Below are positions 8,930 to 18,745 of a stretch of DNA of 64,000 nucleotides, piece after piece; positions within the stretch are counted from its first letter, which is position 1, and every line of letters starts with the position of its first letter. The DNA is from Alteromonas_F sp964429915. Its GTDB lineage: Bacteria; Pseudomonadota; Gammaproteobacteria; Enterobacterales; Alteromonadaceae. Below the pieces are notes generated by a model. That model ran no database searches. It was not told where the DNA came from and saw only the letters and a program-made list of their open reading frames with translations. Position numbers and translations under genes: made by a program. The stretch is from contig CAYSDZ010000003.1 of NCBI GenBank assembly GCA_964429915.1, positions 1 through 64,000 of the forward strand, given 5' to 3'.

Positions 8930-9769
8930 GTGAAGGTAACCTTTTATGGTGTAAGAGGCTCTATCCCTACCCCCGGCGCAGATTTTGTGCGCTACGGGGG
9001 TAACACAGCTTGTGTTCATGTTGAACTCGACGATGGCACAGATGTAATTTTAGATTCCGGAACCGGCATTCGATTGTTAGGTAAAGAACTCGCTAAAAAA
9101 ACCTCCCCTATTCATTTATTTCTAAGTCACAACCATTGGGATCACATTCAAGGCTTTCCATTTTTTGTACCCATTTATCAAAATGGCAGAAAAATTATTA
9201 TTCATAGCGGTAAAACCATTTTCGACGAGCCCGATGCGGTGATTGAACAAATGCGTGGCTCTACCTTTCCCGTTCACCCAGACCATCTACCCAGCGATAT
9301 CTCATTTCATGTCATACCCGAAGACCAACATAAATGGCACCTTGGGAATGCTAGCTTTGAGCGCATCTCAATTAATCACCCTGGTGGAGGTAGCGCGTAT
9401 AAAATTACCGAAAACGGCGTTAGTCTCAGTTACATCACCGACAATGAACTTTACCCTCCTTACAAAAAAGAAACCGAATTTTTAGCCTTTACCGAATTTG
9501 CCAAAAATACCGATTTACTGATCCACGACGCACAATATTTAACTACTGATATGCCGGCAAAATCAGGATGGGGTCACTCCCTTGCTGATGAAGGGGTACG
9601 TTTAGCCATTGCATGCAAAGCAAAACAATTGGCGCTATACAGCCACGATCCTGAGCGAACTGACAACGAAATCGATGTTATTGTCGAACAGTGCGAACAA
9701 TTTATTGCGACTGCCGAATCAGACCTCAAGGTATTCGGTGCGTTTGAAGGTTTATCGATCACGCTGTAA
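8930..9769 (+). CDS. MBL-fold metallo-hydrolase
   Basis: A 279-residue metallo-beta-lactamase-fold enzyme with the metal-binding HxHxDH motif in SHNHWDHIQGFP near residues 65-76, further ligands in INHPGG, DAQY and SHDPERTD, and the N-terminal GVRGSIPTPG typical of the phosphodiesterase/RNase Z-like branch. The substrate cannot be read from sequence. The start is a GTG, with AGAGGA six bases upstream. The gene stands alone behind proS. Just downstream a 12-13 base direct repeat (GGGGTGAACTAG/GGGGTTGAACTAG, 9835-9859) runs into the end of the convergent gene. Confidence 0.85.
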   Translation: MKVTFYGVRGSIPTPGADFVRYGGNTACVHVELDDGTDVILDSGTGIRLLGKELAKKTSPIHLFLSHNHWDHIQGFPFFVPIYQNGRKIIIHSGKTIFDEPDAVIEQMRGSTFPVHPDHLPSDISFHVIPEDQHKWHLGNASFERISINHPGGGSAYKITENGVSLSYITDNELYPPYKKETEFLAFTEFAKNTDLLIHDAQYLTTDMPAKSGWGHSLADEGVRLAIACKAKQLALYSHDPERTDNEIDVIVEQCEQFIATAESDLKVFGAFEGLSITL

Positions 9770-9855
9770 GTGTGAAGCGGGATAGTTTTAAAAAAATTTA
9801 AACACCTTTGTTGTACTGGAGGGTATTGTACAGGGGGGTGAACTAGGGGGTTGAA

Positions 9856-10755
9856 CTAGCTAATAATATCCGCAGCTCTAAATAGCTGTAAGTGTACCTC
9901 AACTAAGGCATCAATATTTCGCTGGTAGCCTCCGCCAATAACGCAGGCGATAGGTAAGTTCTTCGCTTTACACATATCAATCACTAAACGATCGCGCTCG
10001 AAGACTCCCTGTGTTGTGACTTTTAATAATCCTAAATCGTCGTTTTCGTGAATATCAACACCCGCATCATATATCACCGCATCGGGTTGATACTGTCGAA
10101 AAGCCAAATTCAAGGCTTGCTGCACTTCGTTTAGATAAGCATCAGAAGATAACGCTCTATCAAGCGGAAAATCCATATCGGAAACTTGCTTGCGAAAGGG
10201 AAAGTTTTTTTCGCAGTGCATGGAAAGTGTAATAATATTATCGCTTGATTCAGCCAATTTGGCTGTTCCATCTCCTTGGTGTACGTCAAAATCTATAATC
10301 AAAACCTGATCGACACTCGCCTCTTCGAGCATGACTTGAGCAGCAAGATATAGGTCGTTAAACAAACAAAAACCCGAGCCAAAATCAGCAAATGCGTGAT
10401 GATAGCCGCCCGTTAAATTAAGCGAAATGCCGTGTTGCAAAGCTAACTTTGCTGTTAGACACGTCCCTCCGACTGCGGTAAGGGAACGTTGAATAAGTTG
10501 CTCAGACCAAGGGAAACCGATTCGCCGCATAGCTTTTGCATCTAAGCTCCCATCGAGCAAAGCTTCAACATATTGCTTATCGTAATGCTTGCAAAGCGCC
10601 GTTTTCGTGATCGGAACAGGACGTTCAAAGCGATCAGTATCGACTCCGCGTTGAATCAACGCGTCGTAGATACCCTGATATTTTTCAATAGGAAAACGAT
10701 GCCGTTCGGGCAAGGTTAACTGACTGTAAATAGGATGAAAGACTAAGTTTTTCAT
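9856..10755 (-). CDS. Histone deacetylase family protein
   Basis: A 299-residue arginase/deacetylase-fold enzyme of the bacterial HDAC/acetoin-utilisation-like family. Catalytic elements are GGYHHA near residue 116 (the His pair) and DFDVHQGDG near 154 with the zinc-binding Asp and His; a further metal Asp lies in YDAGVD, and GGGY lies near the C terminus. Such enzymes remove acyl groups from proteins or polyamines; the substrate here is unknown. It lies behind guaA on the same strand but 29 bp away, and there is no functional tie. Confidence 0.88.
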   Translation of the reverse strand: MKNLVFHPIYSQLTLPERHRFPIEKYQGIYDALIQRGVDTDRFERPVPITKTALCKHYDKQYVEALLDGSLDAKAMRRIGFPWSEQLIQRSLTAVGGTCLTAKLALQHGISLNLTGGYHHAFADFGSGFCLFNDLYLAAQVMLEEASVDQVLIIDFDVHQGDGTAKLAESSDNIITLSMHCEKNFPFRKQVSDMDFPLDRALSSDAYLNEVQQALNLAFRQYQPDAVIYDAGVDIHENDDLGLLKVTTQGVFERDRLVIDMCKAKNLPIACVIGGGYQRNIDALVEVHLQLFRAADIIS

Positions 10756-10784
10756 CGGGTTCGGTTTAGTCTTTCAAGCTAATG

Positions 10785-12362
10785 CTATTCCCACTCAATC
10801 GTGGCAGGCGGTTTGCCTGAAATGTCATAAACGACTCGAGAAATACCATCAATTTCGTTGATAATACGATTCGACACCTTGCCAAGAAAATCATAAGGCA
10901 AATGCGCCCAATGGGCTGTCATAAAGTCGATGGTCTCAACGGCTCGTAAGCTGACTACCCAGTCGTATTTACGCGCATCGCCCATGACTCCGACAGAGCG
11001 CACGGGTAAAAACACCGTAAAGGCTTGGCTGACTTTGTGATACAAATCGGCAGCATGAAGTTCTTCAATAAAAATAGCGTCGGCACGTCGCAATAAATCA
11101 CAATATTCCTTCTTAATTTCGCCTAACACTCGCACACCTAAGCCAGGTCCGGGAAAGGGGTGACGATATAGCATGTTATATGGCAAACCTAACTCAAGAC
11201 CTATTTTTCGTACTTCATCTTTAAACAATTCTCTGAGCGGTTCAACCAAACCCAGTTTCATATCTTTAGGAAGGCCACCCACATTGTGATGTGATTTAAT
11301 GACGTGCGCTTTACCTGTCGCTGACCCCGCGGATTCAATGACATCTGGATAGATTGTGCCTTGAGCTAACCATTTTGCATGACTGAGTTTTGAAGACTCT
11401 TCATCAAACACTTTAATAAATTCACCGCCGATTATTTTGCGTTTTTTCTCTGGGTCGCCCTCGCCTTGCAAGGCCTCTAAAAAACGTGATTCAGCCTCCA
11501 CTTTAATGATATTCAAGCCGAAATGGTCGCCAAACATATCCATTACCTGCTCACCTTCATTAAGACGAAGCAAACCGTTGTCAACAAATACACAAGTAAG
11601 CTTATCGCCAATGGCACGGTGGATAAGCATAGCAACCACTGAGGAATCCACGCCACCCGATAAACCGAGCACAACCTCATCGTCGCCTACTTTTTCTTTA
11701 ATACGGGCAATGGCATCTTCGATGATAGCGGTAGGCGTCCATAATTTTTCACAACCGCAAATATCCATTACAAAATGCGATAAGACACGCTCACCTTGTT
11801 TAGTATGCGTCACTTCAGGGTGAAACTGCACACCGTAAAATTGTCGCGCCTCGTCAGCCATTGCCGCATAAGGACAAGAAGGGGTCTGTGCGACCGTAAC
11901 AAAACCGTCAGGCAAGCTCGCCACTTTATCACCATGACTCATCCACACATCGAGCATGGGACGGCCTGAATCGCCAATGGTATCTTCAATATTGGCAAGT
12001 AACGCCGACGGCGTCTTCACTTCAATTTGAGCGTAACCAAATTCTCGCTTATCGGAGCCTGAGACCGAACCGCCTAATTGCGCTGCCATGGTTTGCATGC
12101 CATAGCAAATACCAAGCACGGGTACGCCTGCGTCAAACACATATTCTGGCGCTCTGGGCGAATTAGCCTCGGTGACCGATTCTGGACCACCCGACAGAAT
12201 GATGCCGTTGGGTGCAAATGCCCTTATTTGCTGTTCAGTAACGTCCCATGCCCATAGCTCGCAATATACGCCAATTTCACGTACCCGCCGAGCAATAAGC
12301 TGTGTATATTGAGAACCAAAATCGAGAATTAAGATTTTTTGCGAATGAATATTTGCGCTCAT
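10785..12362 (-). CDS. guaA: GMP synthase (glutamine-hydrolysing)
   Basis: GuaA aminates XMP to GMP. The N-terminal class I amidotransferase has the nucleophile Cys in GICYGMQ and the His/Glu of QFHPEVTH; the ATP-pyrophosphatase domain has the P-loop GLSGGVDSSV; the dimerisation domain ends with PPATIEWE. I chose the ATG at 12362 (525 residues, MSANIHSQ...), which has AAAAGG upstream. A longer frame to 12434 would run into guaB and add 24 residues unlike the family. It is 10 bp behind guaB, the usual guaBA operon. Confidence 0.97.
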   Translation of the reverse strand: MSANIHSQKILILDFGSQYTQLIARRVREIGVYCELWAWDVTEQQIRAFAPNGIILSGGPESVTEANSPRAPEYVFDAGVPVLGICYGMQTMAAQLGGSVSGSDKREFGYAQIEVKTPSALLANIEDTIGDSGRPMLDVWMSHGDKVASLPDGFVTVAQTPSCPYAAMADEARQFYGVQFHPEVTHTKQGERVLSHFVMDICGCEKLWTPTAIIEDAIARIKEKVGDDEVVLGLSGGVDSSVVAMLIHRAIGDKLTCVFVDNGLLRLNEGEQVMDMFGDHFGLNIIKVEAESRFLEALQGEGDPEKKRKIIGGEFIKVFDEESSKLSHAKWLAQGTIYPDVIESAGSATGKAHVIKSHHNVGGLPKDMKLGLVEPLRELFKDEVRKIGLELGLPYNMLYRHPFPGPGLGVRVLGEIKKEYCDLLRRADAIFIEELHAADLYHKVSQAFTVFLPVRSVGVMGDARKYDWVVSLRAVETIDFMTAHWAHLPYDFLGKVSNRIINEIDGISRVVYDISGKPPATIEWE

Positions 12363-12372
12363 AGCCTTTTGC

Positions 12373-13842
12373 TTACCCCATCCTGTAATTTGGTGCTTCT
12401 TTGGTAATACTAACATCGTGAACGTGGGATTCACCCATGCCTGCAGCGGTCACCTTAACAAATTGTGCTTTGGTTCGAAGAATATCAATAGTCTCGCAGC
12501 CTGTTAGCCCCATAGCGGAACGTAAACCGCCCATTTGTTGATGGATAATATTGGCAATGGGACCTTTGTAAGCCACGCGACCTTCAATACCTTCAGGCAC
12601 TAATTTTTCAGCATTGTCAGATTCTTGGAAATAACGGTCTGAACTCCCATGACTTTGATTCATCGCCCCCAAAGAGCCCATTCCACGGTAAGATTTGTAG
12701 TAACGCCCTTGATACAACTCTACCTCTCCCGGTGCTTCTTCTGTTCCGGCAAACATACTGCCAACCATCACACAGCTTGCTCCTGCCGCCAAGGCTTTTG
12801 CAATATCACCTGAAAAACGAATACCGCCATCAGCAATCACGGGAATACCCGTATCGGCCAATGCGGCAACGGCATCAGATACGGCGGTAATTTGTGGTAC
12901 ACCGCAACCTGTTACAATACGAGTGGTACATATTGAGCCTGGGCCTATCCCTACTTTCACTGCGTCGACACCGGCATCTGCTAATGCTTTAGCGCCAGCC
13001 GCCGTTGCGACGTTTCCAGCAATAATCTGAATATCGGGAAATGCATCGCGTATACGTTTAACGCTGTTAATGACACCTTCTGAGTGACCATGGCTAGTAT
13101 CTATAAGCAGTACATCGACACCAGCCTCTACCAGCAATTGAATCCGCTCATCAGTACCTGCACCTACGCCAACCGCAGCACCCACACGCAATCGTCCCAG
13201 TGAGTCTTTGCAAGCATTGGGTTTGCTCTCTGCTTTTTGGAAATCTTTTACGGTAATCAAACCTGACAACTTAAACGCATCATCAACAACGAGAATTTTT
13301 TCAATCCGATGTTCATGCATCAAATCAAGTACTTGTGTTGAATCAGCCCCTTCTTTTACGGTGACTAGGCGCTCTTTAGGTGTCATTACATTGCTAACGG
13401 GCAAATCTAGGCGATTTTCAAAACGCAAATCTCGGCCCGTCACAATACCGATTAAATTATTACTGCTATCGACAACCGGAAAACCTGAGTAGCCCAAGCG
13501 TTTGCTTAATGCCATCACTTCGCCTATTGTTGCGCTTTGTTCAACCGTAACAGGGTCTGATACCACACCACTTTCGTATTTTTTCACTTTCAGTACGTGA
13601 CTTGCCTGATCTTCAGGAGACATGTTTTTATGAATAAAACCAATGCCGCCTTCTTGCGCCAAAGCAATCGCTAAACGCGCTTCCGAAACAGTGTCCATTG
13701 CGGCTGAGGCCATCGGGATATTCAAACTGACACCACGAGTCAGCTGGGTGTTGAGTTTTGCAGTGTGGGGTAAAACAGAGGAATGGTCTGGAACAAGCAA
13801 AACGTCATCAAACGTTAGCGCTTCTTGAATAATTCTGAGCAT
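12373..13842 (-). CDS. guaB: Inosine-5'-monophosphate dehydrogenase
   Basis: GuaB oxidises IMP to XMP with NAD, the committed step to GMP. The 489-residue length is normal. The TIM-barrel core is interrupted by two CBS domains (about residues 95-205). The active-site loop GPGSICTTR carries the catalytic Cys near residue 306, and the flap region RYFQESDN follows. It is the first gene of guaBA and divergent from xseA; the 98-bp gap should hold both promoters. Confidence 0.97.
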   Translation of the reverse strand: MLRIIQEALTFDDVLLVPDHSSVLPHTAKLNTQLTRGVSLNIPMASAAMDTVSEARLAIALAQEGGIGFIHKNMSPEDQASHVLKVKKYESGVVSDPVTVEQSATIGEVMALSKRLGYSGFPVVDSSNNLIGIVTGRDLRFENRLDLPVSNVMTPKERLVTVKEGADSTQVLDLMHEHRIEKILVVDDAFKLSGLITVKDFQKAESKPNACKDSLGRLRVGAAVGVGAGTDERIQLLVEAGVDVLLIDTSHGHSEGVINSVKRIRDAFPDIQIIAGNVATAAGAKALADAGVDAVKVGIGPGSICTTRIVTGCGVPQITAVSDAVAALADTGIPVIADGGIRFSGDIAKALAAGASCVMVGSMFAGTEEAPGEVELYQGRYYKSYRGMGSLGAMNQSHGSSDRYFQESDNAEKLVPEGIEGRVAYKGPIANIIHQQMGGLRSAMGLTGCETIDILRTKAQFVKVTAAGMGESHVHDVSITKEAPNYRMG

Positions 13843-13940
13843 GCAATTACACCTAGCAGTAGAGACTTAATTGCGGCGCAATTGTAGTGTTTTTTAAGTT
13901 TAAGGTAAACTCTAATCTTTATCTGTTGACGTAAATTATT

Positions 13941-15293
13941 ATGATACCCACTGCGCCAAGCCAATCAAGACACATTTTAACGCCTACTAAACTCAATCGG
14001 CTCGCTCGTACCTTATTAAATAGTGAGATTGGCTTAATTTGGCTTCAGGCAGAAATTTCGAATTTTGTATCTGCTGGATCAGGCCATTGGTATTTCACTC
14101 TCAAAGACAACAAAGCACAAATTCGCGCCGCGATGTTTAAACAAGCGAACCATAGAGTTAAACAGCGCCCTAAAGAGGGCGATAAAGTGCTAGTGCGAGC
14201 AAGTGTAAGCCTTTATGAACCGCGGGGTGACTATCAGCTTATTATTGAACATTTGGAGTTCGATGGTGAAGGTGCGCTGAAACGAGAGCTTGAATTATTA
14301 AAAACCAAGCTTAATGCAAAAGGCTTGTTTGATAACGATAAGAAACGAGCAATACCCGCAGATATTAGCACGGTAGGCGTCATTACGTCGGACAGTGGTG
14401 CAGCACTGCATGATGTGTTGTCGGTTTTACAGCGCCGTGCACCTGATATCAATGTCATTATTTATCCTACCTTAGTGCAAGGCGAGCTTGCGCCACAAGC
14501 GATCAGGCAGGCTTTATCAAAAGCCAATCAACGAAACGAAGTCGATATACTTTTGCTCACGCGAGGTGGTGGTTCATTGGAAGACTTATGGGCGTTTAAT
14601 AATGAGCAACTCATTTACGATCTTGCTAACACGGTGATCCCTGTTGTCAGCGCAGTGGGTCACGAGATTGATTTCACTTTATGCGATCTAGTCGCGGATG
14701 TACGCGCTCCTACTCCTTCGGCAGCCGCTGAGCTAATCAGCCCCGACAAACAGCAACGTAATCAACGCCTTACTGCCTTGACACATCGCCTAAGCACTGA
14801 AATGACAGCAAAGTTGACTCATCTGCGAAATCAACATTTAGCCGTGTTAAAAAACCTTCAACTACTGCACCCAACCAAGCAGCTACAACAACACAGTCAA
14901 CACCTTGATATGCTTGCAAACCGCTTAGTAAGGAGCACGCAACATCATGTGCAACGAAAACACACTGAGCTTCATACCCGCATAAACCGATTGCAACGTG
15001 TTCATCCCGGAACCCATATTCAAGCTCACTCTCATCGGCTTTCTACTTTATCAGCGCGTTTGCAACGGGCATGGGACAGTAGTTTTAAACAAAAAACACA
15101 GGAATTTCGTATACAAGCTGGTCACTTACAAGCACTCAGTCCCTTAGCAACGCTATCTAGAGGGTATTCCATTACCTATCAAAACAACCGTGCGCTAAGT
15201 TACGCAAAAGACGTAAACCCTGAACAGCCTCTGGTAACGCGGTTTCAAGATGGTGAAATCGTTAGCAAGCCAGTGCAAAACAACGATACTTAG
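13941..15293 (+). CDS. xseA: Exodeoxyribonuclease VII large subunit
   Basis: XseA is the catalytic subunit of ExoVII, which degrades single-stranded DNA. Its 450 residues comprise an N-terminal OB fold (about 20-115, with IWLQAEISNF and GHWYFTLKD), the nuclease core with GGGSLEDLWAFN near residue 210 and VSAVGHEIDFTL near 237, then a long helical region rich in Gln and His (about 270-400). It is transcribed divergently from guaB, as in E. coli. The small subunit xseB is not in the window. Confidence 0.96.
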   Translation: MIPTAPSQSRHILTPTKLNRLARTLLNSEIGLIWLQAEISNFVSAGSGHWYFTLKDNKAQIRAAMFKQANHRVKQRPKEGDKVLVRASVSLYEPRGDYQLIIEHLEFDGEGALKRELELLKTKLNAKGLFDNDKKRAIPADISTVGVITSDSGAALHDVLSVLQRRAPDINVIIYPTLVQGELAPQAIRQALSKANQRNEVDILLLTRGGGSLEDLWAFNNEQLIYDLANTVIPVVSAVGHEIDFTLCDLVADVRAPTPSAAAELISPDKQQRNQRLTALTHRLSTEMTAKLTHLRNQHLAVLKNLQLLHPTKQLQQHSQHLDMLANRLVRSTQHHVQRKHTELHTRINRLQRVHPGTHIQAHSHRLSTLSARLQRAWDSSFKQKTQEFRIQAGHLQALSPLATLSRGYSITYQNNRALSYAKDVNPEQPLVTRFQDGEIVSKPVQNNDT

Positions 15294-15374
15294 AAAACGA
15301 TAGTTAAAATCAGATACAAGGAACACACCATGCCAAGTGGCATTGAATATCGCTCATTCTTTAGATAAAAACCA

Positions 15375-16826
15375 TTACTTTCTGTTTTTACGAAAATCCA
15401 TCAAGCGCTTGCGTCTGCGTTGTTGAGCAAGGGTGAGTTGGTTTTTCTTTCCTTCAAATGGATTGCTTCCTTCTCGGAACTCAACTTTAATCGGCGTGCC
15501 CATTATATTCAGTGCTTTTCGATAGTAGTTGGTCATATATCGCTTGTAAGCATGAGGAAGGTCTTCAACCTGATTACCATGAATGACAACAACGGGTGGG
15601 TTGTATCCGCCTGCATGAGCATATTTCATTTTAACTCGTCGACCACGCACAAGTGGCGGTAAGTGATCTTCTTGTGCGAGTTCCATAATTTGAGTCAGTA
15701 ACGCAGTATTGATACGCTTTGTCGCGCTCTGATAAGCTTCTTGGACGCTTTCAAACAGGTTGCCAACGCCACTGCCGTGCAAGGCAGAAATAAAATGGAC
15801 GCGAGCGAAGTCAATAAAACCAAGGCGTCTATCCAGCTCTCGTTTTATGTCATCTTTTATGTCTACCGACAGGCCATCCCACTTATTTACTGCAATCACA
15901 AGCGAACGACCGCTGTTTAGAACGAAACCCAAGAGACTTAAGTCTTGATCGCTTATTCCTTCTCGTGCATCGACAACCAAAAGTACAACATTGGATTCTT
16001 CGATAGCTTGCAGCGTTTTTACAATAGAAAATTTTTCTACCGCATCAGAGACTTTTTTTCGCTTTCTTACGCCTGCGGTATCAATAATAACGTAATCGCG
16101 CTCTTCTCGTTCAAAAGGAATATAAATGCTGTCTCTAGTGGTACCCGGCATATCGAACACAACCACGCGTTCTTCGCCTAAAATTCGGTTAGTTAAGGTA
16201 GACTTTCCTACATTTGGTTTTCCTACAATAGCCAGTTTTATAGGTAGGTTTTGTAAGCGTTCAAGCTGCGCCTGTGCGTCCTCTTCTTCATTAGCAGTCT
16301 TTAACTCCTGCTCGATGACCATATCGGGGAAACGTTCGGCTAATGGACCCAAACTCACTGACAGTAACTGACCTACACCTCGCCCGTGAGCCGCAGCAAT
16401 TTGATGAACTTCTCCCAGACCGAGCGAGTAAAATTCCGCTGATTCACTGTCGCCATCGATGCCGTCAACTTTATTAGCAACAAGGAAGACCGTCTTTTCT
16501 ATTTTGCGTAGATGTTCAGCAATAGCAATATCTGCTGGAAGCACGCCCGCTCTCGCATCAACAAGAAACATAACAACATCGGCCTCATCTATCGCTTTGA
16601 GAGACTGATCCGCCATATGGGCGTCAATACCCGCTTCGTCACCCGAAATTCCGCCAGTATCAACCACAATAAACTGCATATTGTCTGAACTTGCTTTGCC
16701 GTATTTTCGATCTCGAGTCAGCCCAGGAAAGTCGGCGACTAAGGCGTCACGAGTATGCGTAAAACGGTTGAACAAAGTAGATTTGCCTACATTCGGCCGC
16801 CCAACAAGTGCCACCACAGGTAACAT
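15375..16826 (-). CDS. der: GTPase Der (EngA), ribosome assembly
   Basis: Der is a double GTPase needed for 50S subunit maturation. Two G domains are visible: GRPNVGKSTLF at residue 8 with DTGGI and NKVDG, and GKPNVGKSTLT near 208 with DTAGVRKR and NKWDG. A KH-like C-terminal domain and a basic tail follow (ends in Arg/Lys-rich residues). The 483-residue length is typical. It follows bamB by 20 bp and is the last gene of the hisS-yfgM-bamB-der run. Confidence 0.97.
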   Translation of the reverse strand: MLPVVALVGRPNVGKSTLFNRFTHTRDALVADFPGLTRDRKYGKASSDNMQFIVVDTGGISGDEAGIDAHMADQSLKAIDEADVVMFLVDARAGVLPADIAIAEHLRKIEKTVFLVANKVDGIDGDSESAEFYSLGLGEVHQIAAAHGRGVGQLLSVSLGPLAERFPDMVIEQELKTANEEEDAQAQLERLQNLPIKLAIVGKPNVGKSTLTNRILGEERVVVFDMPGTTRDSIYIPFEREERDYVIIDTAGVRKRKKVSDAVEKFSIVKTLQAIEESNVVLLVVDAREGISDQDLSLLGFVLNSGRSLVIAVNKWDGLSVDIKDDIKRELDRRLGFIDFARVHFISALHGSGVGNLFESVQEAYQSATKRINTALLTQIMELAQEDHLPPLVRGRRVKMKYAHAGGYNPPVVVIHGNQVEDLPHAYKRYMTNYYRKALNIMGTPIKVEFREGSNPFEGKKNQLTLAQQRRRKRLMDFRKNRK

Positions 16827-16846
16827 GCTATATCCTTAATGAGGAA

Positions 16847-18082
16847 TTAATTAGGAAGTTGCGGCTTGAGCGCAGCAATGTCACCATCGCGAGTGACACT
16901 TACTAATGTATCACCCACGACAATAGGATCGCTGTAAACCGAGCTTTTCTTACTGTCGCCACCCAAATCGTAGCGAGATTCGACCACTCCGGTTTCTGCG
17001 TTCAACCAATGTAGGAAGCCATAATTATCGCCCACCACAACATGATCGCCATAGGGCGTTGCCGCGGTCAAACGACGGCCTCGCAGTGCACTTTGCGACC
17101 ATCTTTCTACGCCATTGCGTCTATCCAGCGCGAGTACATTTGAATTTGAATCAACCACAAACAGGGTATTGTCTTTAAGGGTGATATTGCGAAAAGAACC
17201 GTACTCACGTTTCCAAATAATGCGTCCACTACGTAATTCAACAGACGCAAGCGTTCCATTGAATGAAATAGCATAAATGATGCCTAAATGAACCAAGGGA
17301 GATGAGTCGATATCGACAATGCGCTCTAGCTCTGTTGCTCCCGAAGGTTGTGCAATAGATGTTTCCCACGCAGTTAAACCACTGTCGAGAACACTCACTT
17401 GTATGTAACCAGTCGGTGTACCCACAATAACGCCACCAGCTTCAGCATGGGGCGCAGAGATACCTCTTAGTGTTAAGGGGGGAACGTCTGAGTCTGTTTT
17501 CCAAAGTTGTTCTCCAGATTCTTCGTCAAAAGCGAATAGAATGCCTGCTCCGGTATTCACCACAACAATGCCATCGTCTTCTGTTGCTGGTGCTAGAATC
17601 TCTCCGGCGATCTGAGCGCTCCACAAAACAGACCCATCTTCAGGGCTGATAGCGTGCAAATCGCCATTTTCTGAACCTAAATACAGTTGATTATTGTGAA
17701 TAGACAAGCTTGAAAGGCGTGCCGTTTCGCCACGAGATATCAACTTGTTAAGTCCTGACAACCAGCCTTTTTCAACATAGGTCGCAAAATCTTTGCGCCA
17801 TTTTCTCTTCCCAGTTTGAGCATCAAATGCGGCCAAATAGCCTTTTCGGTCGGCTACAAACAGGGTGTTATTTGCCTGCACAGGCTGCAAGCGCGAAAAA
17901 TACTTAGTGATGCCACTGCCAACAGACGCGCCCCATACCTCTTCAATCTCAAACTGTTGTTCGATAGGCTGTAATCGACGAATAGCGATTTCTTCGTCAT
18001 CTTTAAACCAATCGCTTATGGTGGAACACCCCGTGGTAAGCAAACCGACAAACATCAATATTAACGTCGGTTTTTTTGACAT
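16847..18082 (-). CDS. bamB: Outer membrane assembly lipoprotein BamB
   Basis: BamB is the beta-propeller lipoprotein of the BAM complex that inserts outer-membrane proteins. The signal peptide ends in the lipobox TTGC; PQQ-like repeats follow, each with a G-x-L-x-A-[FL]-D type strand, over the whole length. The ATG at 18082 (411 residues, MSKKPTL...) has AAGG eight bases upstream; an in-frame GTG at 18091 is the alternative. It sits between yfgM and der, the conserved order. Confidence 0.95.
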   Translation of the reverse strand: MSKKPTLILMFVGLLTTGCSTISDWFKDDEEIAIRRLQPIEQQFEIEEVWGASVGSGITKYFSRLQPVQANNTLFVADRKGYLAAFDAQTGKRKWRKDFATYVEKGWLSGLNKLISRGETARLSSLSIHNNQLYLGSENGDLHAISPEDGSVLWSAQIAGEILAPATEDDGIVVVNTGAGILFAFDEESGEQLWKTDSDVPPLTLRGISAPHAEAGGVIVGTPTGYIQVSVLDSGLTAWETSIAQPSGATELERIVDIDSSPLVHLGIIYAISFNGTLASVELRSGRIIWKREYGSFRNITLKDNTLFVVDSNSNVLALDRRNGVERWSQSALRGRRLTAATPYGDHVVVGDNYGFLHWLNAETGVVESRYDLGGDSKKSSVYSDPIVVGDTLVSVTRDGDIAALKPQLPN

Positions 18083-18092
18083 CGTGATCACC

Positions 18093-18713
18093 TTACACCC
18101 CGCTGCTAAACGCTAGGTTGTCTAGTTTCATCTTAACCTGCTGATTATCAGGTGCTTGTTTCAGCGCTTCGGTATAAGCTTCTTTCGCTTCTTCATTACG
18201 AGTAAGCGCCACTAATGCGTCGCCTTTCAAAGAAGATGCCTGTGCAGCAAAACTTTCCTGTGTGACATTACCTAGCGTGCTCAATACGGAATCGTACTGG
18301 CCCTGTTGCATCTGCACAGCGGCCAAACGAAGCGCAGCAACAGCTGCAAGGGGTGAGTCTTTTTCAGCCACAATAATATTTTGTAGCACATCCACCGCAG
18401 CACTTAGCTCGTCTTGTTCAACATATTGTTTTGCTAATACAAATTGGCTTATTACTTTGTAACCTGATTCACTTGTCTGCTCTACGAAATCAGACAATTC
18501 ATCAACGCTCTCTGATGATGTCGTGCTTTCCACCGCCACTTGATAGTTTGCCGAAGCGGCTTCTTTTGAGGCGATTTGCGAATCGGTGTAATAGCGCCAG
18601 CCGCCCAAGCCACCTACTCCAATTACGCCTCCTGCAATAATCGCTACGCCATTTTCTTTCCAAAAGCGCTTTATCGCTTCTACTTGTTGTTCTTCTGTTG
18701 CAAATTGATCCAC
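18093..18713 (-). CDS. yfgM: YfgM family tetratricopeptide ancillary SecYEG translocon protein
   Basis: A 206-residue inner-membrane protein: a short cytoplasmic N terminus (QVEAIKRFWKENG), one membrane helix (about residues 23-42, glycine-rich) and a periplasmic TPR domain. In E. coli YfgM associates with the SecYEG-PpiD translocon and affects the Rcs response. Here it lies between hisS and bamB with a 10-bp gap to bamB, the conserved arrangement. Confidence 0.93.
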   Translation of the reverse strand: MDQFATEEQQVEAIKRFWKENGVAIIAGGVIGVGGLGGWRYYTDSQIASKEAASANYQVAVESTTSSESVDELSDFVEQTSESGYKVISQFVLAKQYVEQDELSAAVDVLQNIIVAEKDSPLAAVAALRLAAVQMQQGQYDSVLSTLGNVTQESFAAQASSLKGDALVALTRNEEAKEAYTEALKQAPDNQQVKMKLDNLAFSSGV

Positions 18714-18745
18714 GATGACTCTCTTCTTTTTTTCTAAAGCGACGC

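Noticed and set aside
12363..12434. N-terminal extension of guaA into guaB
   Set aside because: It overlaps guaB, and the residues do not match GMP synthases; ATG 12362 with AAAAGG is the normal start.
15330..15350. ATGCCA-AG-TGGCAT hairpin between xseA and der as a terminator
   Set aside because: The loop is too short for a stable hairpin and no T tract follows.
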